Positions 23,201 to 35,500 of a stretch of 64,000 nucleotides of DNA are shown piece after piece (positions within the stretch are counted from its first letter, which is position 1; each line of letters begins with the position of its first letter). This DNA comes from Acanthornis magna (lineage: Eukaryota > Chordata > Aves > Passeriformes > Acanthizidae): assembly GCA_036785705.1 (NCBI GenBank), contig JAWUZG010000029.1, positions 14,213,501 to 14,277,500 of the forward strand, written 5' to 3'. The notes below the pieces were generated by a model, which was given only the letters and a program-made list of their open reading frames with translations, was not told the DNA's origin and did not search any database. Position numbers and translations under genes: made by a program.

Positions 23201-25591
23201 GTACTTTGAGCTGTGTTCTCTTCAGAATATTTGTTTTGCTTTAATGAGAGAATTTTGTAATCTGTTAGCCTTACGGTACTTTTGTAAAACTCAGCCAAAA
23301 GAAATTGAGCAAATTTCACAAGAAACTTGGTCATATTACAAGGAATATTATTTTTATGTATTTTCATTTATCACATTTGACTCTTGCAGGTTTATGGCAT
23401 AGATGTGGCCAAAATGATTGGTTTTGGTGTCTAAAGACTGATGTGGGAGTTAGAAAGCAATTTACTTTTGCAGCTTATTTTGGGGACAATCCTCTTCCCT
23501 CCTGCACAGGTGCAGACAACCTTTTGGCAGAAACACAGTGCTGTTTCTGTGACGAAGACAGACTATGGAGCAGGAGCCACACCTGTGTAGGGGGACAGGG
23601 ATGCATGGAAAGCATCAGCTCTAGGTCTGAGGAGCCACAAGACCCTGCACGAGGGCTTCCCGCAGCGAGTTACTGTCCCAGCAGGCAGAGCAGGCTCTGC
23701 CACAGTGTGGTGCAGCTCCCTGGTGCTGCAGGGGGGAGGATATTTCCTTTTCTCCAGAGGGAAGGAGCTCTATAACATGCACCACTGGGACTAATGGCTG
23801 ATGACTGGTTTTTGCCTTCCCGGTGGAAATTTTATTGGTCTTAATGAAGTTATCTTAACCTTTCTTTCTTGGTCTGCTGAGCTCCATTGGCCTGAGATGT
23901 AGAAAAACAGTGGCTCCATAAATAAGCTGGTCTGATCATAAAAAGAACTATGAGCCTGGGAGAAGTGATTAAAAATTCCTAATGAAAGTTCTACTTGGGT
24001 GATCAAATTAAGAGCAGATGATTGCTACCACTGTCACTGACCTTTCTATCACATTCAATGGTGTGTGACTCAGCTGTTGCAGTTTATATCACAGTAATAA
24101 AATGTTCACTAGAATTTGCTTTACTATGTTCTAGTAACCAATGTTCTATTAATTGGTACTCTGGATGATTAATAAAACCAGCCTATAAAATTTCATTTGA
24201 AACCTAGCATGCGGATACAAATTCTGCAGGTTCAAAGTGGTACGAAGACCAGGAATTTTCTAGAAAAACAGCCATCACACATATATAAAAGACACTTGGT
24301 GTTTCTTTCTCACGCAAGGTACAGCGTTTTAAAACTTTTCTTGAGCTGAGAGTTGTATTTAGTAGGAATTTATCTACTGATCTAGTGACTGGAAAGCCAG
24401 CCAGGAGACATGATCAGCAGAGATGGCTGACACGTTCTTAGTGGGCTCACAAATGCGTCAAGTCAGAAAGTCTGCTATGTCTTATTTATTTAAAAGGTTT
24501 CTTTAGAATGATTGTGCTTGCCTAGAGGATGCAGCAAGTGGTAGGAAGAAGTGGTTAGAAAACAAAATCAAGAGTGGGTTTCCAAGGTAGGAAAACAAAG
24601 AGAAACTCCCCATGAAAGCAGAGCAGACTAGGAACACATACTGTAAAATAATAGAAAAATATAAATGGATGCAGTGATGAGTAATGCAGGTGTTTTTCCT
24701 GCAGGACTCTGCGGAGTCAGGTGGCACCCCAGCTTGGGACAGGCTCCAGCCAGGGCCAAAACAGAGGCCGAAAGCTGGGAGGAGGCAGGGAGGAGAAAGT
24801 GGCATCAAGGCTTGGCTGCCCAAAAGCAATGGGGGATGCCAGCAGGACAGGTGGGCTGGGGGCACAAGCAGGGAGGAGGCACGATGGTGCCAAAAAAGTG
24901 CCAAAAAAGAGGTGCATGTTTCCTGCCCCTCCCAGAGGGGCCCCTCAGCTCCCAGCTGCCCACATGTGGGCCTAGCCATGGGGCCATGGCTGCCAGCAGT
25001 GCCAGCTAAAGGGGCAGGCGCCTGGCGGGAGGGCAAGGAGGGGCTTTCCCCCAGGCTTTTGCAGCCCTTCCTCTGCAAAAACGTGCTGTGTCGAGTTTGG
25101 AGCCAGCTTCGTAACCTGTGCCCACTCTCCAGAACACCTGTTAGGTCAAGGTGGATGTCTTGACACTGAGGGGACAGGCAGGTTCTCTGCTGGGATCCCA
25201 GCAGGAATTTGTGATGGATACTTGGCAGAAGTATGCCTCTCATAATTTAACCTGGCTCTCAGCACTATCCCTGATGTGCATATCCCTTGGGATTTGGAAG
25301 AGCTGTGTCCCTGTGGCAGGGATAGGAGGGCTCGCTCTATGATTCCGACAGAGCTGAGTGTTTGCAGCCACCACACCCACTGCTGGGCTGGGAAAGGGAG
25401 TGCAATTATTGCCACGGAGATTAACTGCGTTAAGTTAAATATTAATATGTGGCAAAGGAGTGTTAATGGAAGCTTATTTTTAGCCCTCATTAAGAAAAAG
25501 CTTCCACACCCTTGGAGGAGGGTTGTAGTAGCATACCTGTAACAGGGAAACTTGGAACTGGTACAGAAAATCCTGAAGATGAGGAAAAAAA

Positions 25592-25593
<2 letters not shown>
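20227..25593. other. Intergenic, Y1 to CA repeat, no gene recognised
   Basis: Mostly AT-rich, unique-looking sequence. It contains a GC-rich patch at about 24680-25060 with overlapping ORFs on both strands that match no family, and a milder one at 23480-23770. I see no Y RNA copy or LTR here. Confidence 0.55.

Positions 25594-25632
<39 letters not shown>
25594..25632 (+). repeat. (CA)n microsatellite
   Basis: About 19 uninterrupted CA units, preceded by a short A tract. Confidence 0.97.
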
Positions 25633-25635
<3 letters not shown>

Positions 25636-26773
25636 GATTTAATTCTATGAAATCTATGACAGCATGCAGGTTTCTACTGGCATATTCATGTCACTTGGAT
25701 TTATGGAGAGGTACATGGCTTTCAATTTCTAGAGCTGTGCCTGCAGGTCTCGTGGTGCAGTCACAGTGTGTGAGCACAAGAGAGCTGTCACTGCCTTTGT
25801 GTGTTCAGCCTGTGGACATGGTTGGAGGCAGGTTGGGGAGGTGGTGATGGGAGTACATGGTACAACTTTGCAGCTCAGCCCACAAAAGGAGCCTTTTGAT
25901 CACAGGCTGTGTGTTTGTGGGGCTGTAAGGCATTTATAAGGTTGCTGTAGCTGAAAGGAAGGCAGTGGAAAAAACCCAGAGGAATGGAAAAGTCAACAGG
26001 AACAATAGCATTTTAGCCAGAAGGATTTAATAGTTAAACAATAAATGTCGATTTAAAATCGATGATAAATGCTGATTAAAGAACCTACACGAAAATGAAT
26101 CTGTGGTGGCTGAGGATATATTCCTCTCAGCAATTAACATCTCATGGCTGACTTAAAAAATCCCCTGCATGTTTCCCCCAGTCTAGAAAGAGGGGCTTAA
26201 GATGGCTGAAGGAAACCAGCTTTGAGTCACCACCTGTGGGAGTGATCATTAAAGAAATATTTCAGGCTCACAACAGCCAAAAATTAAGTACTTTTCTGCA
26301 CAAAACCTCCATCTTGTTCAGTTGCTGTATTCTCTGGTAATCAAATGGCATGTTGGCCTGAAGCAGAAATTCTTTTGTTTTATAGGTGAAAGGTTTGGCA
26401 GTCATCATGTGTTTCTGCTATTTATCCTTTTGACTCTTTCATTAATCTGTGAAAAGCATGCTGTGTATTAGAAATAAAAACCATACAATTAAAGCAGAAT
26501 CTCAGGTAAGTGATTCCTCTTTCCTCCTCTGCCCCCAACGAGTTACACCTTCAAATGCTGTTGTACAAATGCCTTTGAAGCACAGTGCCTGTGTTGTTAA
26601 CAATGGCAAAAATCAAGTAAGTAGCAGGCACTGGCAGTTCCATGAGAGACTGAGATTAAAATAGGTAGGCTTGGCTTGATCCTCATTTGTTCCAGAAAAT
26701 CAGAGGTTAACAAAAGAGACTGTCAGCTTGCAAATGAAAGGGAATATTAAAAAAAATGTGGACCTTCGGCAGG
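25633..26773. other. Intergenic, CA repeat to Y3
   Basis: No ORF or repeat that I can identify. The last bases before 26774 are the immediate 3' flank of Y3. Confidence 0.6.
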
Positions 26774-26871
26774 AAAAGACTAGTCAAGTGCAGCAGTGGG
26801 TGTGGAGAAAGAACAAAGAAATCTGTAACTGACTGTGATCAATTATAAATACCACTGCCATCGGACCAGCC
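26774..26871 (-). ncRNA. RNY3: Y3 small RNA (Ro60-associated)
   Basis: On the - strand the 98-nt gene begins GGCTGGTCCGATGGCAGTGG and ends GCACTTGACTAGTCTTTT. The middle carries TTGATCACAGTCAGTTACAG and ATTTCTTTGTTCTTTCTCCA, which distinguish Y3 from Y1 and match human Y3 closely. The terminal stem with the Ro60-binding bulge is preserved, and a T4 run (26774-26777) ends it. It is a few bases shorter than human Y3 (about 101 nt), with the difference in the upper stem. It lies 7.2 kb from Y1 in the same orientation. Confidence 0.95.
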
Positions 26872-26895
26872 GAAAAGCAGAGCAGCAGGATAAGT

Positions 26896-27102
26896 ATTTA
26901 TAGCTCTAAAAAGGGCGCACTGTCTCCGTTACGACGGTATTGCTGATTTTCTCGTCTCACAAAACCAAAAGGCTGTGGGCTTCTCTTTCAAAGCTAACGC
27001 GACGCGTCTCTCCAAAAGCCCAAAATGTGCTAAATTTCGTGTGGGCATTCTCCTGGAAGCATCCCCGGGCACCACTGCCTGATGGGTAAGCGCTATGCAG
27101 AT
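26896..27102 (-). promoter_or_regulatory. RNY3: Y3 type-3 Pol III promoter: TATA, PSE, DSE
   Basis: On the - strand: TATAAAT at 26896-26902 (-25 to -31); a PSE-like ACCGTCGTAACGGAGACAG at 26920-26938 (-49 to -67); an SPH-like site at 27074-27092, whose reverse complement contains TACCCATCAGGCAGT; and an octamer-like ATCTGCAT at 27095-27102. The distal element spans about -203 to -231. Confidence 0.8.
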
Positions 27103-27631
27103 GAGCCGTGAGCCGGAGCTGCTGCGGGAGGCTCTGTGCGCCAGCGCTCCTTCTCGGCAGCGGAGCAGGCGCCGCGGAGCAGACATCGTTGCAAAATAGA
27201 ACTTTTATAGCAGGAATAAAAGAAACATTAAAAAAAAAAAAATGTCGTGGCGAGATTTATTTTGTTTTGGTTGGGGTTTTTTTTTTTTTTTTCTCTTTTT
27301 TTCATTTCTGATGATAATAGAACCAAAGGGCATCAATGAAAGAGCAAATCCAAAAGGTAGAGTGTCAGTGGAATGCTCTGCGTGCAAACATAGTCATCTG
27401 AAGAAGAGTCTTCCTCCTGCCCCGGATGTTCCCACATCCACCTGCCCCTCAGCGACTACTTCTGCAGCAAACCTCCACACCCTGGGAGAAAGTGGTCTCA
27501 GTTCTGTAAACAAAAAACCTCGTGTAATATGTGCAGGGTCCTGGTCAGTGCCGACCAGCTCAGCCACACAGTTCAAAGTCCAGCTCTCCCAAAAGAGCAC
27601 AGCTGCGAGGGCAATGCACCACAGTTCTGGG

Positions 27632-28184
27632 TGCAGAGGTTTTGACTGGGATAGGATTGATTTTATTCCTAGCAGCTGGCACAGTGCTGTGGTTTGGATT
27701 TAGTGTGAGAGTAACACTGGTAGCACACTGATGATTTAGTTGTTGCTGAGCAGTGCTCACCCTAAGTCAAGGACATGGCAGTTTCCCATGCTCTGCCAGG
27801 AGCAGGTGCACAAGAAGTCCGGAAGGAGCATGGCCAGGACAGCTGACCTGTACCGGCCAAAGGCGTATTCCGGAGCATAGAATGTCATGCCCAGTGTATA
27901 AACTGGGAGGAGTTGACAGGGAGCCACTGATCGCTGCTGGGAGATGGTCTGGGCATCTGTCAGTGGGGGTGAACAATTATGTTGAGCATCACTTTTTTCT
28001 CTTGGGCTTTTTTCCTCTCTCTCTTCTTTTCCTTATCATTAACTTTATTTCAGTTATTAAGTAGTTCTTATCTCAACCTCTGTGTTTTATTTTTCCCTTT
28101 CTCCCCTTGCCAACAGAGGGGTGGAAGGGTGGGGGGTGAGCAAGTGGCTGTGTGGTACTTGTCATCTGGGCTTAAACCACAACA
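27632..28184 (+). mobile_element. Solo LTR of an avian ERVL-like endogenous retrovirus
   Basis: A 553-bp LTR beginning TG and ending CA, flanked on both sides by the 5-bp target duplication CTGGG (27627-27631 and 28185-28189). It has a TATA box (TATAAA, 27897-27902) and is homologous along its length to the LTR at 48552-49131. There is no internal retroviral sequence beside it, so it is a solo LTR left by LTR-LTR recombination. The 5-bp duplication and the ERVL-like pol next to its relative suggest class III (ERVL-like). Confidence 0.88.
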
Positions 28185-28189
28185 CTGGG

Positions 28190-31100
28190 ACAGGAATTCT
28201 TCTGCCTTCCAAAATCAGCATCTCACTCATTACTGTTGCATTGTGCTGCAGTTCTTTTCACTGTCCCCTTTCTGCCATCATAGCAAAGGAGACCTAAACT
28301 CAAGACACTGAGGTCACACCTTTTGTTCCTGATTTCCCACCTGCAGTCCCACCCTCTCCCTAGTGTCAACGGAGCTAATCTTGGAAAGAGATACAGGGGC
28401 AAATAGCAGTTCAAATGTTACCTTTTCAGCCCAAGAGGGCACAGAAGCAGTGATGAAAGAAGGAATTGCCCTGGCAGATCTTCAGGAGCATGATTTTAGA
28501 TAGTCTTCAAATTGCTGTGCGCACAGTATCTCACTGTCTCATCTCAGGGGTAGGTTAAATAATCCTAAAGAGAGTAAACATCACTCCTAGTAATTTCAGA
28601 GAGACTGGCTTAAAATATTCCAGAGACACAAGTCAGCTTGACCTCTGTGATCTATCAGGCTTCTTTGGGCTATAAAAAGTGAAAATGCAGCTATTCCTTG
28701 CTCCCAAATGAGAATAGAAAATGGAATTATTTCCAAAAATTTGGAATAATGTCTGAATTTCAAAATTTGGGCTGTTTGGCCTCTGTATTTACAGCACTAG
28801 GTTGGAACCAGAAGAAAAAGTTTTAGGTTTGGTTTTTTGGTAGAAGAATAGTGGTATCCTGATGGCATCATGATTAATGTATGAATTTCTTCAGAACAGT
28901 GCTACGCTTTCATTCCAATACTCAAGTGTCAGAATTTTTATATTCTGAAACCAGATAAACTAGGATGTGAAGAGTCAGAGCTTCATCCAATTAGTTCTTT
29001 TGGAAGGCATAACATTCTGTTGTGCTCGAGACCCAGCAGGTTCCGCCTGGGTCTGAAAAAGCTTAACATAAAACATGTAGGGATACCAAAGCAGTGTCTC
29101 TTTCATGGGAAAGGAGTTTCCATCTGGCAACAACAGCCAGATCTCTGGTCTTCCTTCTTAAACTGAAGATGTTTTTACCTTTTCTGATTTATCAGAAAAT
29201 CAAAACCGGTGGGGTTTGTTTTGTTTTTTTTTTTTTTTAAGTCCTGCAGAATTCTTTTTGGCTACATAAACCTCCTGAGAATAAAGGGAGGCAGGGAAAA
29301 AAAAGAGCATGTCATTGTATAAAATCAGTTAAAATGCAATGCAAGGGTTGCAACCACAATTTGGAATGACTTCTGAGATTATTTGCTACCTCTCGTTTTT
29401 GTCAAATACTTTGGTAATGTTGCAAATATGTTTAGTTAGGGATTTGTTTATGCAACACAGTCTGTTTGCACATGTTTTACATCAGTAATATTGTATCCAG
29501 GCTTTTTCAAACAAGTTCCTAATCTGACAACAACTTTTTGGACTTTATCACAGTTGGAATCCACTTCACTTGCTACTACTTCAAAATCCATGGGGGTGTT
29601 TTTTTAAAATTTATTTTCTTCCGAAAGTTCCAAAATTGGGCCACTCTCAGCTGCCTCTCAATACTTTTGTCACAGCAGGCTCCAGCAAGTGAATATGCAT
29701 TGGAAGTTATCCCTTTTTCCCCTTAAAAGGGATTGTGTATTTTCCTTGAGTTTTCATACCGCTTTTTTCATGTGTATTGTTTTACAAAAGGGCCCTACTT
29801 ACCTTCACAGACACATCTTTTACCTATTGCAGTGATTTACAAGGGATGAAATCCTTGAATCTAATAATCCCTTATCATGGAAAATCCCCAAAATATTTGT
29901 AAACCCTGGCAGAAAATGGGAACCTTAAAGTAGCCCACAGGGCTTCATCTTTACCTAGTTCCAGTCATATCTCCCCAGGCCTCAAATTTGGTATTATTTT
30001 ATCACACTAATTAGATACCCAGCAGCATGAACTGGGCTTCAGGGCTAAATTTTGGGGTGTGTGTCATCTCCTATACCACCTTTTTGAATGCACATTTGAA
30101 AATACAGGCTGGAGCCTTGCTATGTGCTCCAGAAGACCCACTTTGAATGTAATAAGACAGGTTTTTTTAATAAGAGCTCAGGAGGATTTCTTTATGTGGC
30201 TTGTGTTTATTTGCTTGTTGTGAACCACTGCTCTTCTGATGAGCCCTGTTTAATGCTGACTTCTTCTCTCTTGTGACCCACTATCTCTGTGTTTAGCTGT
30301 GTCTTTAGAGACTTAACCTACTGTCAAAATATTTGACATGTTAAGCCAGTGAGTTAATGTTGCTACAGAAACCTTTATGAATACTTATGTAAGGTTACTT
30401 TTAATTAATTTTTGCAGACCGAAAAAAAGGTGACAAAGATTTTACAATGTGCTTCAAGTATAGTGTGCTACACAGCATTTAAAAATCCAGCGTTAGTGAT
30501 GGGGTATAGGCATTCACTAAAACAACCTAATTTGACACTTCAATACACACTGTGAACAACATTCCTAAGAATGTCTGAGGAATGCAAGAAGACACACGAT
30601 TCAATGAGCATCTTCACATCATCTTTACACCTGCCAATATAAAGAATGAGAGGTGTCTCCTTCCATTGTGAGGGAAGGGAAAAGTAACTTATGTCAGTCA
30701 AAGCATTTTCCTCAAGAAAAGTAAATGCTTGAGAAGAAATAGTTGATGAATATTGCTGGTGTTAGCAAACAGTAGTATAGGTGGTATCTCAGAAAGAAAT
30801 TCCATTAATCAGGATACTCATTCGAAGCACTGAGAAGTAAAACTTCCTTGATTTCCATACAGCTCTAATCTATCTAAAGAAAATAAAGAAGTCAAATGAC
30901 CCAGCCAAGTGATTTATTCTGGACTTTTCCAACTGAACTAATCTGGCAATAGGGTTGCACTGGGTGGAGATAAGGTCCCAAAACCATCTCTTTTCTTTAT
31001 CTTATATTTCCTAAGAGAAACATGGTTTGGTTTGTGTGTGGGGGGTTTGTTTATTTGGTTTCTGTGGTTATTTTTCCCCTCGACGTCCCTGAATTCATAA

Positions 31101-34100
31101 AGTTTTTTAAAACATCATAAGTGTAGTGAAGAAGCAGTAGTAAAGCCAGTGTTTGGTGACGAAAATTTCCCACTGATGGCTGAGCTTCCTGGTCAAAATC
31201 AACTAAATATTACAGTAAGGCATTCATTTTCTTCAAAATAACTTCTTTTTGTTCTCTGTAACATAAGCTCTCTAATTCATTACAGACTTGCAAGTGCCCA
31301 TTGAAGACAAAGTGATTTACTGAATAACTTAATTTCTTGCTAGCTTATACTGCTTCTGCCTTCTTCCCAGGAGTTTTAATAAGACCATAACACTACAGAA
31401 TTGTCAGAAGCCATATGTAGCAGCAGAACAACTTCTCTGCTGTTCTGCTTTTGCTTTGTGTCTACAAATGCAGTAATAAGTGGCAGGATATTTCAGAGAT
31501 TGAAGGAGTGATCAGGCAGGGATGTTGTGAGTTGGGCAGGGAGTCTTTGTTGTTTCAACTGAGGGAAACGCCTATTAATTGGCATTTATCTGATTAGAAA
31601 TTTGAATACTATTTTTCAAGCATTTCCAGACATGGGAAAAAATTATTTTTTAATTTCTCTCTTTCTGTTTTAAAGGTATAGCATAATTATTAAGGTCAGT
31701 AAGCTAAGTATTGCAATTTAGTAAGAGTATTAAATGGAGCAACAAGTCTTTCCATCTCTACAGGCAAGAGATCACAAGCAAAATATTTAAAGGCTTGTGA
31801 TGCTCATGGTTATTAGCTACTTGAAAATGATCTTCTCAATGATTAAAGCTAATTTTATTTGCTTCTGTCTAGACAACTTTAGGAAGTGTCACCTGAAAAT
31901 TGATTTCTATCAATTTCAAATAAGAAAATGATTTTGCTTTTTATTTTCTTCTGACAGCCCTGGCCAAATCCACTCAGAAATTTTTATTTCAGTTTAAACC
32001 ACCAGCACCAACCAAGAAGTCTCTTGATAGTCCCTGTACTTCATCTTTCTAATCCAACTTGTTCTTCCAAAGATAAATTGATATTGCAATTTCCTAATTT
32101 ATGATGTCATGTCATCTTATTCAGGAACTGACACATGCTGAAATCTTAATGCAGTAATAATGTTATGCCCTGTATAAACTGGCACATCAATTACATTTGT
32201 TATTTGGAACATCTCAGCTGAATTGCTTTGGGTAGGCCTGATCAGGGAATATGACTGTTGGGGTGAGAATAGGAATTTAAATATAAAAATATAAATTATT
32301 GGCATGGATGCCAATACAATCATGTTCCAAAGTATTTCTGTTCCAACTAATAAAGATTTAGGGCTGTCCTTGGGAAGTGCTTAGTATAAGATGCTTTTAA
32401 CCTGGTGTTTCAAATAATTTTCAATACTTGGCACTCAGCTGGCTTTCAATTTAAAAAAAAAAAGTAATGGATGCCTCTTTGCATTGATTATTTATTTATT
32501 TACTGTTCTATTTACACTACATGTTCTTATTAAAGTTGCCACCTTTTACTGTACGGGTAGGGTATGACTATATGGAAACTGTTCAGTGGTTTATGGCAAA
32601 GCATCGCTTAATCAAATCTCATTTAGCAGCAATGTGAACTGAAGCCCTGATCCAGCAAAATATTTAAATATTGACAGTACTGTAAGCATGCAGCTATTTC
32701 TTTCAGTTTGGAAAATATTATGCACAAGCTTAATCCTGAATCAAGGTCTAATAATGTTTCATCTGTTCTGGCTGTCGAGACTCTGTTACAGAGGTTTTCC
32801 TGCAAAGGCTTTGTCACGTTTCATATTTGTGCTACAAGTGGAAACCAGTTTTCACAGCATCTCTCCCCAGGACCAGTGTTAGGAAAGGCCGAGGCTTAGA
32901 GACACAAGAGAATTAGGATAGTTCCATCTTTGGCAAGCAGATGTCTTTCCTAAATTTTGTATGCCCAAATGTCTCTGCAAAAGTGGGCCCCAATGATTTC
33001 CTGAATGGCTGTAAGGTAAACAAAACAAAAATAACTCTTATTTCTCCTTTCCTCTTATCTCACCTTCAGCTTAGGTTTAATGCTGACATCAAAAACAAAA
33101 CATCTGGTGCTCTAGAAACCTAAATAATGTCTACTTTCTACTCTGCAAGAATGCACTATGGAATATGATAGCATTTTATTTTGACAGACTGCAGTGCACT
33201 AGGAAGGAAGGATTCAAATTTTGGAAAGATGCTAATGTGTTTTTGTATCAGCGGAAAAATAATAATTGGTATGTTACTCTTAAAATAACAGCTTCATTTA
33301 AAAAAATTTATTCTAAGGTGTCAGTCAAGGCTAATGAGGAAATTTAACATTAGTTGAAGGTCCCCAAGAAAGATAAAGTTATGTGATCCTTGAGAATGTA
33401 CTTTAATAAGGCAGTGAATAGCACTGGGCAAGCACATAAACACACATTACTGCATATATTCAAGCACAAGTAATGTTTATGTTGCTACAACACTCAGGAA
33501 TGGCCTAAGGAGGCCTCATTTGGATTCAGTTTACTTTTATAGTAATGTAGACTGTTATCCAAGTTTGAGCCAGAGATTCTTATTCTGAAGGTTTTCCTTT
33601 CAGGCTTTCTTTCCTCGTACTGTCTTTTAAAATTTTTTTTTTCTTTTTTTCTTCCCATATCAGTTACATTAAATACAATGAGAAACTGAGATTCCTTCTT
33701 TGGGTTCAAACCATAGCATTTAGATAATTTTCACTGCAAAAATCCCATGTGTTTGTTGTTGTCTTCTCTCTTCAAAAACAGTTTACCTTTTGGTTAAAAA
33801 TGTTGGATTCTTACCTGTCACAATGTATTTTATTGCTTTCCTTCAAGCTCTGTGAATACCTGGAAACATAGCTTTTAGGTTATCATGTACAATACAAATC
33901 TGTCTCCACTAATTAACTGTTAGTTTAAAGATTATACAGAAACTCGTGGGAGCATCTAGTGTAGAGACATTAAGATTTCTTTGCTTGCATTCATGCAATT
34001 CAGTTCACTTACAGGCATAAGCCATCTAATATGCTTAGAGCATGGGCTCATGACCCTTTTATACTATCAAAATACTTAAACTTTCTAGAATGGACAAACC

Positions 34101-35170
34101 TTGCTGTAGGTAGGAGCCCCAGTATCCTTAATGCAATGTGAGATGTAGTTTGGGAAGTGTATCTCAGATGAAAAGAATTACCTTTCACAGCATTTCAGAA
34201 TTGTTATTTCTGCTGTCTTGCACCACTGTTGCAAGGAAAAAAGAAAAAAAAGCCCCAAAACCGTTGAGATACTGGATATGTTTTAGACTACTAACCACAA
34301 ATAATTTTCCTTTTTATGTTTGTGTTTCATTTTCCCCCCTACCTAGCAAATGTTACCTGACACTCAACTGCTGTGAGGACAACCAGGTTAGTTAAATAAA
34401 TACACTCAGCTTGTTCTACTGACAGTTGGGAGTTTTCATTAATTTAACATAGTGGTTCCTGAATCTTCCTGACTTCTGGAGAAAAAGGTCAGGAATTCTT
34501 ATATTTTTACATTCTTACGTTTGAGGAATTCTTCAACTATAAGTCACTGGAAAAAATCAAAATGTGCCTCAGAAAACAAAGATATGGAGAAACAAACAAT
34601 TTTTTCCTCAGACATCTGCAGAGAACATTTATTTGGTATGATAACTCATAACCCAGGCAAATAATCTAGAGACCAGTTCCTACAGAAGCCTGCAAGAATC
34701 TCTAATAAAGAAAAAGATTTTTTCTAATCCTCAGCTTTTTGTTGTTGTATAAAAAAATTCTCTTCTGTGCAAGATAATTACCCACATAAATACCACATTA
34801 GCATTGTACCCCTGATTCTACTTTGGTCACAAAGCCAGATTCATCATCTCTATTTTCAGGTAGCCTCCTTTATTGACTGTTATAGCCCAAGTACCTAGAA
34901 TCACGGAGTTATTACTTCTGCCAAAAAGCCCCAGAAACTTGGAAATTCAATGCTCCTTACACCATACATAGAACTATTATTCATTTTTGTTCCAGGGGGG
35001 CAAGTGTACCACGTAGCGAATTGTTATGTTCTGCAAAAATCACAGCAGTTAGAGAGAATAGTGGCAGCAGAGTTTACCTGAGAGCATACAACCTCATTTT
35101 AACTATAAACTAATAGATGTTACCAGCATCTGCCAACCTGCTGGGAAGAGCAGGTACCCAGAAGGCTTTA
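28190..35170. other. Intergenic, solo LTR to Y4, no gene recognised
   Basis: About 7 kb of AT-rich sequence with short T/A tracts (e.g. 29221-29239). No ORF above about 85 codons, no Y RNA pseudogene and no transposon that I can name. Confidence 0.6.
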
Positions 35171-35266
35171 AAAAGACCAGTCAAGGTTAGCAGTGGGGTG
35201 GAATACAGAAGGGTTAGTTTTACTAACAGTAATAATTTCTGCTTACCCACTACCCTCGGACCAGCC
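35171..35266 (-). ncRNA. RNY4: Y4 small RNA (Ro60-associated)
   Basis: On the - strand the 96-nt gene begins GGCTGGTCCGAGGGTAGTGG, carries GGTTATTACT-like Y4 upper-stem sequence in diverged form, then CCCCACTGCTAACCTTGACT and ends GGTCTTTTT; the T5 run is 35170-35174. Length equals human Y4 (96 nt). The CCCCACTGCTAA 3' arm and the TTGACTGG-type end are Y4 hallmarks. It is the most diverged of the three Y RNAs in its central loop. It lies 8.3 kb from Y3, same strand, and is the Y gene nearest EZH2, as expected from human order. Confidence 0.92.
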
Positions 35267-35290
35267 ACAGGGGGGGGCTACCCTGGTGTT

Positions 35291-35500
35291 TATATAACTC
35301 TCTCAAATCACTGTTCCACTCAAGTTAGGATGATCTATTTAATTTTACACAAGCAAAGAAGATGATTAACGGAGAGTATATACTTTGTGTCGTGAGCACC
35401 GCTAAACAATGTCCCTGTCCCCTCTCCGCATTTCTTTGGTAGTTCAGAGAGCAGAACTAGTTCTTGGCTCGCAACAAATTTGCATGATGGGAAATGTAAG
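35291..35500 (-). promoter_or_regulatory. RNY4: Y4 type-3 Pol III promoter: TATA, PSE, DSE
   Basis: On the - strand: TTATATA at 35291-35297 (-25 to -31); a PSE-like TCCTAACTTGAGTGG at about 35316-35332 (-50 to -66), close to the U6 PSE core; and a perfect octamer ATTTGCAT (35478-35485 on +) fused to an SPH-like GCATGATGGGAAATGTAAG (35482-35500), at -212 to -234. This is the clearest distal element of the three Y genes. Confidence 0.83.

Noticed and set aside
24503..25243. 246-codon - strand ORF as a gene
   Set aside because: No recognisable domain, biased composition, overlapping frames on the other strand, and no splice or promoter context.
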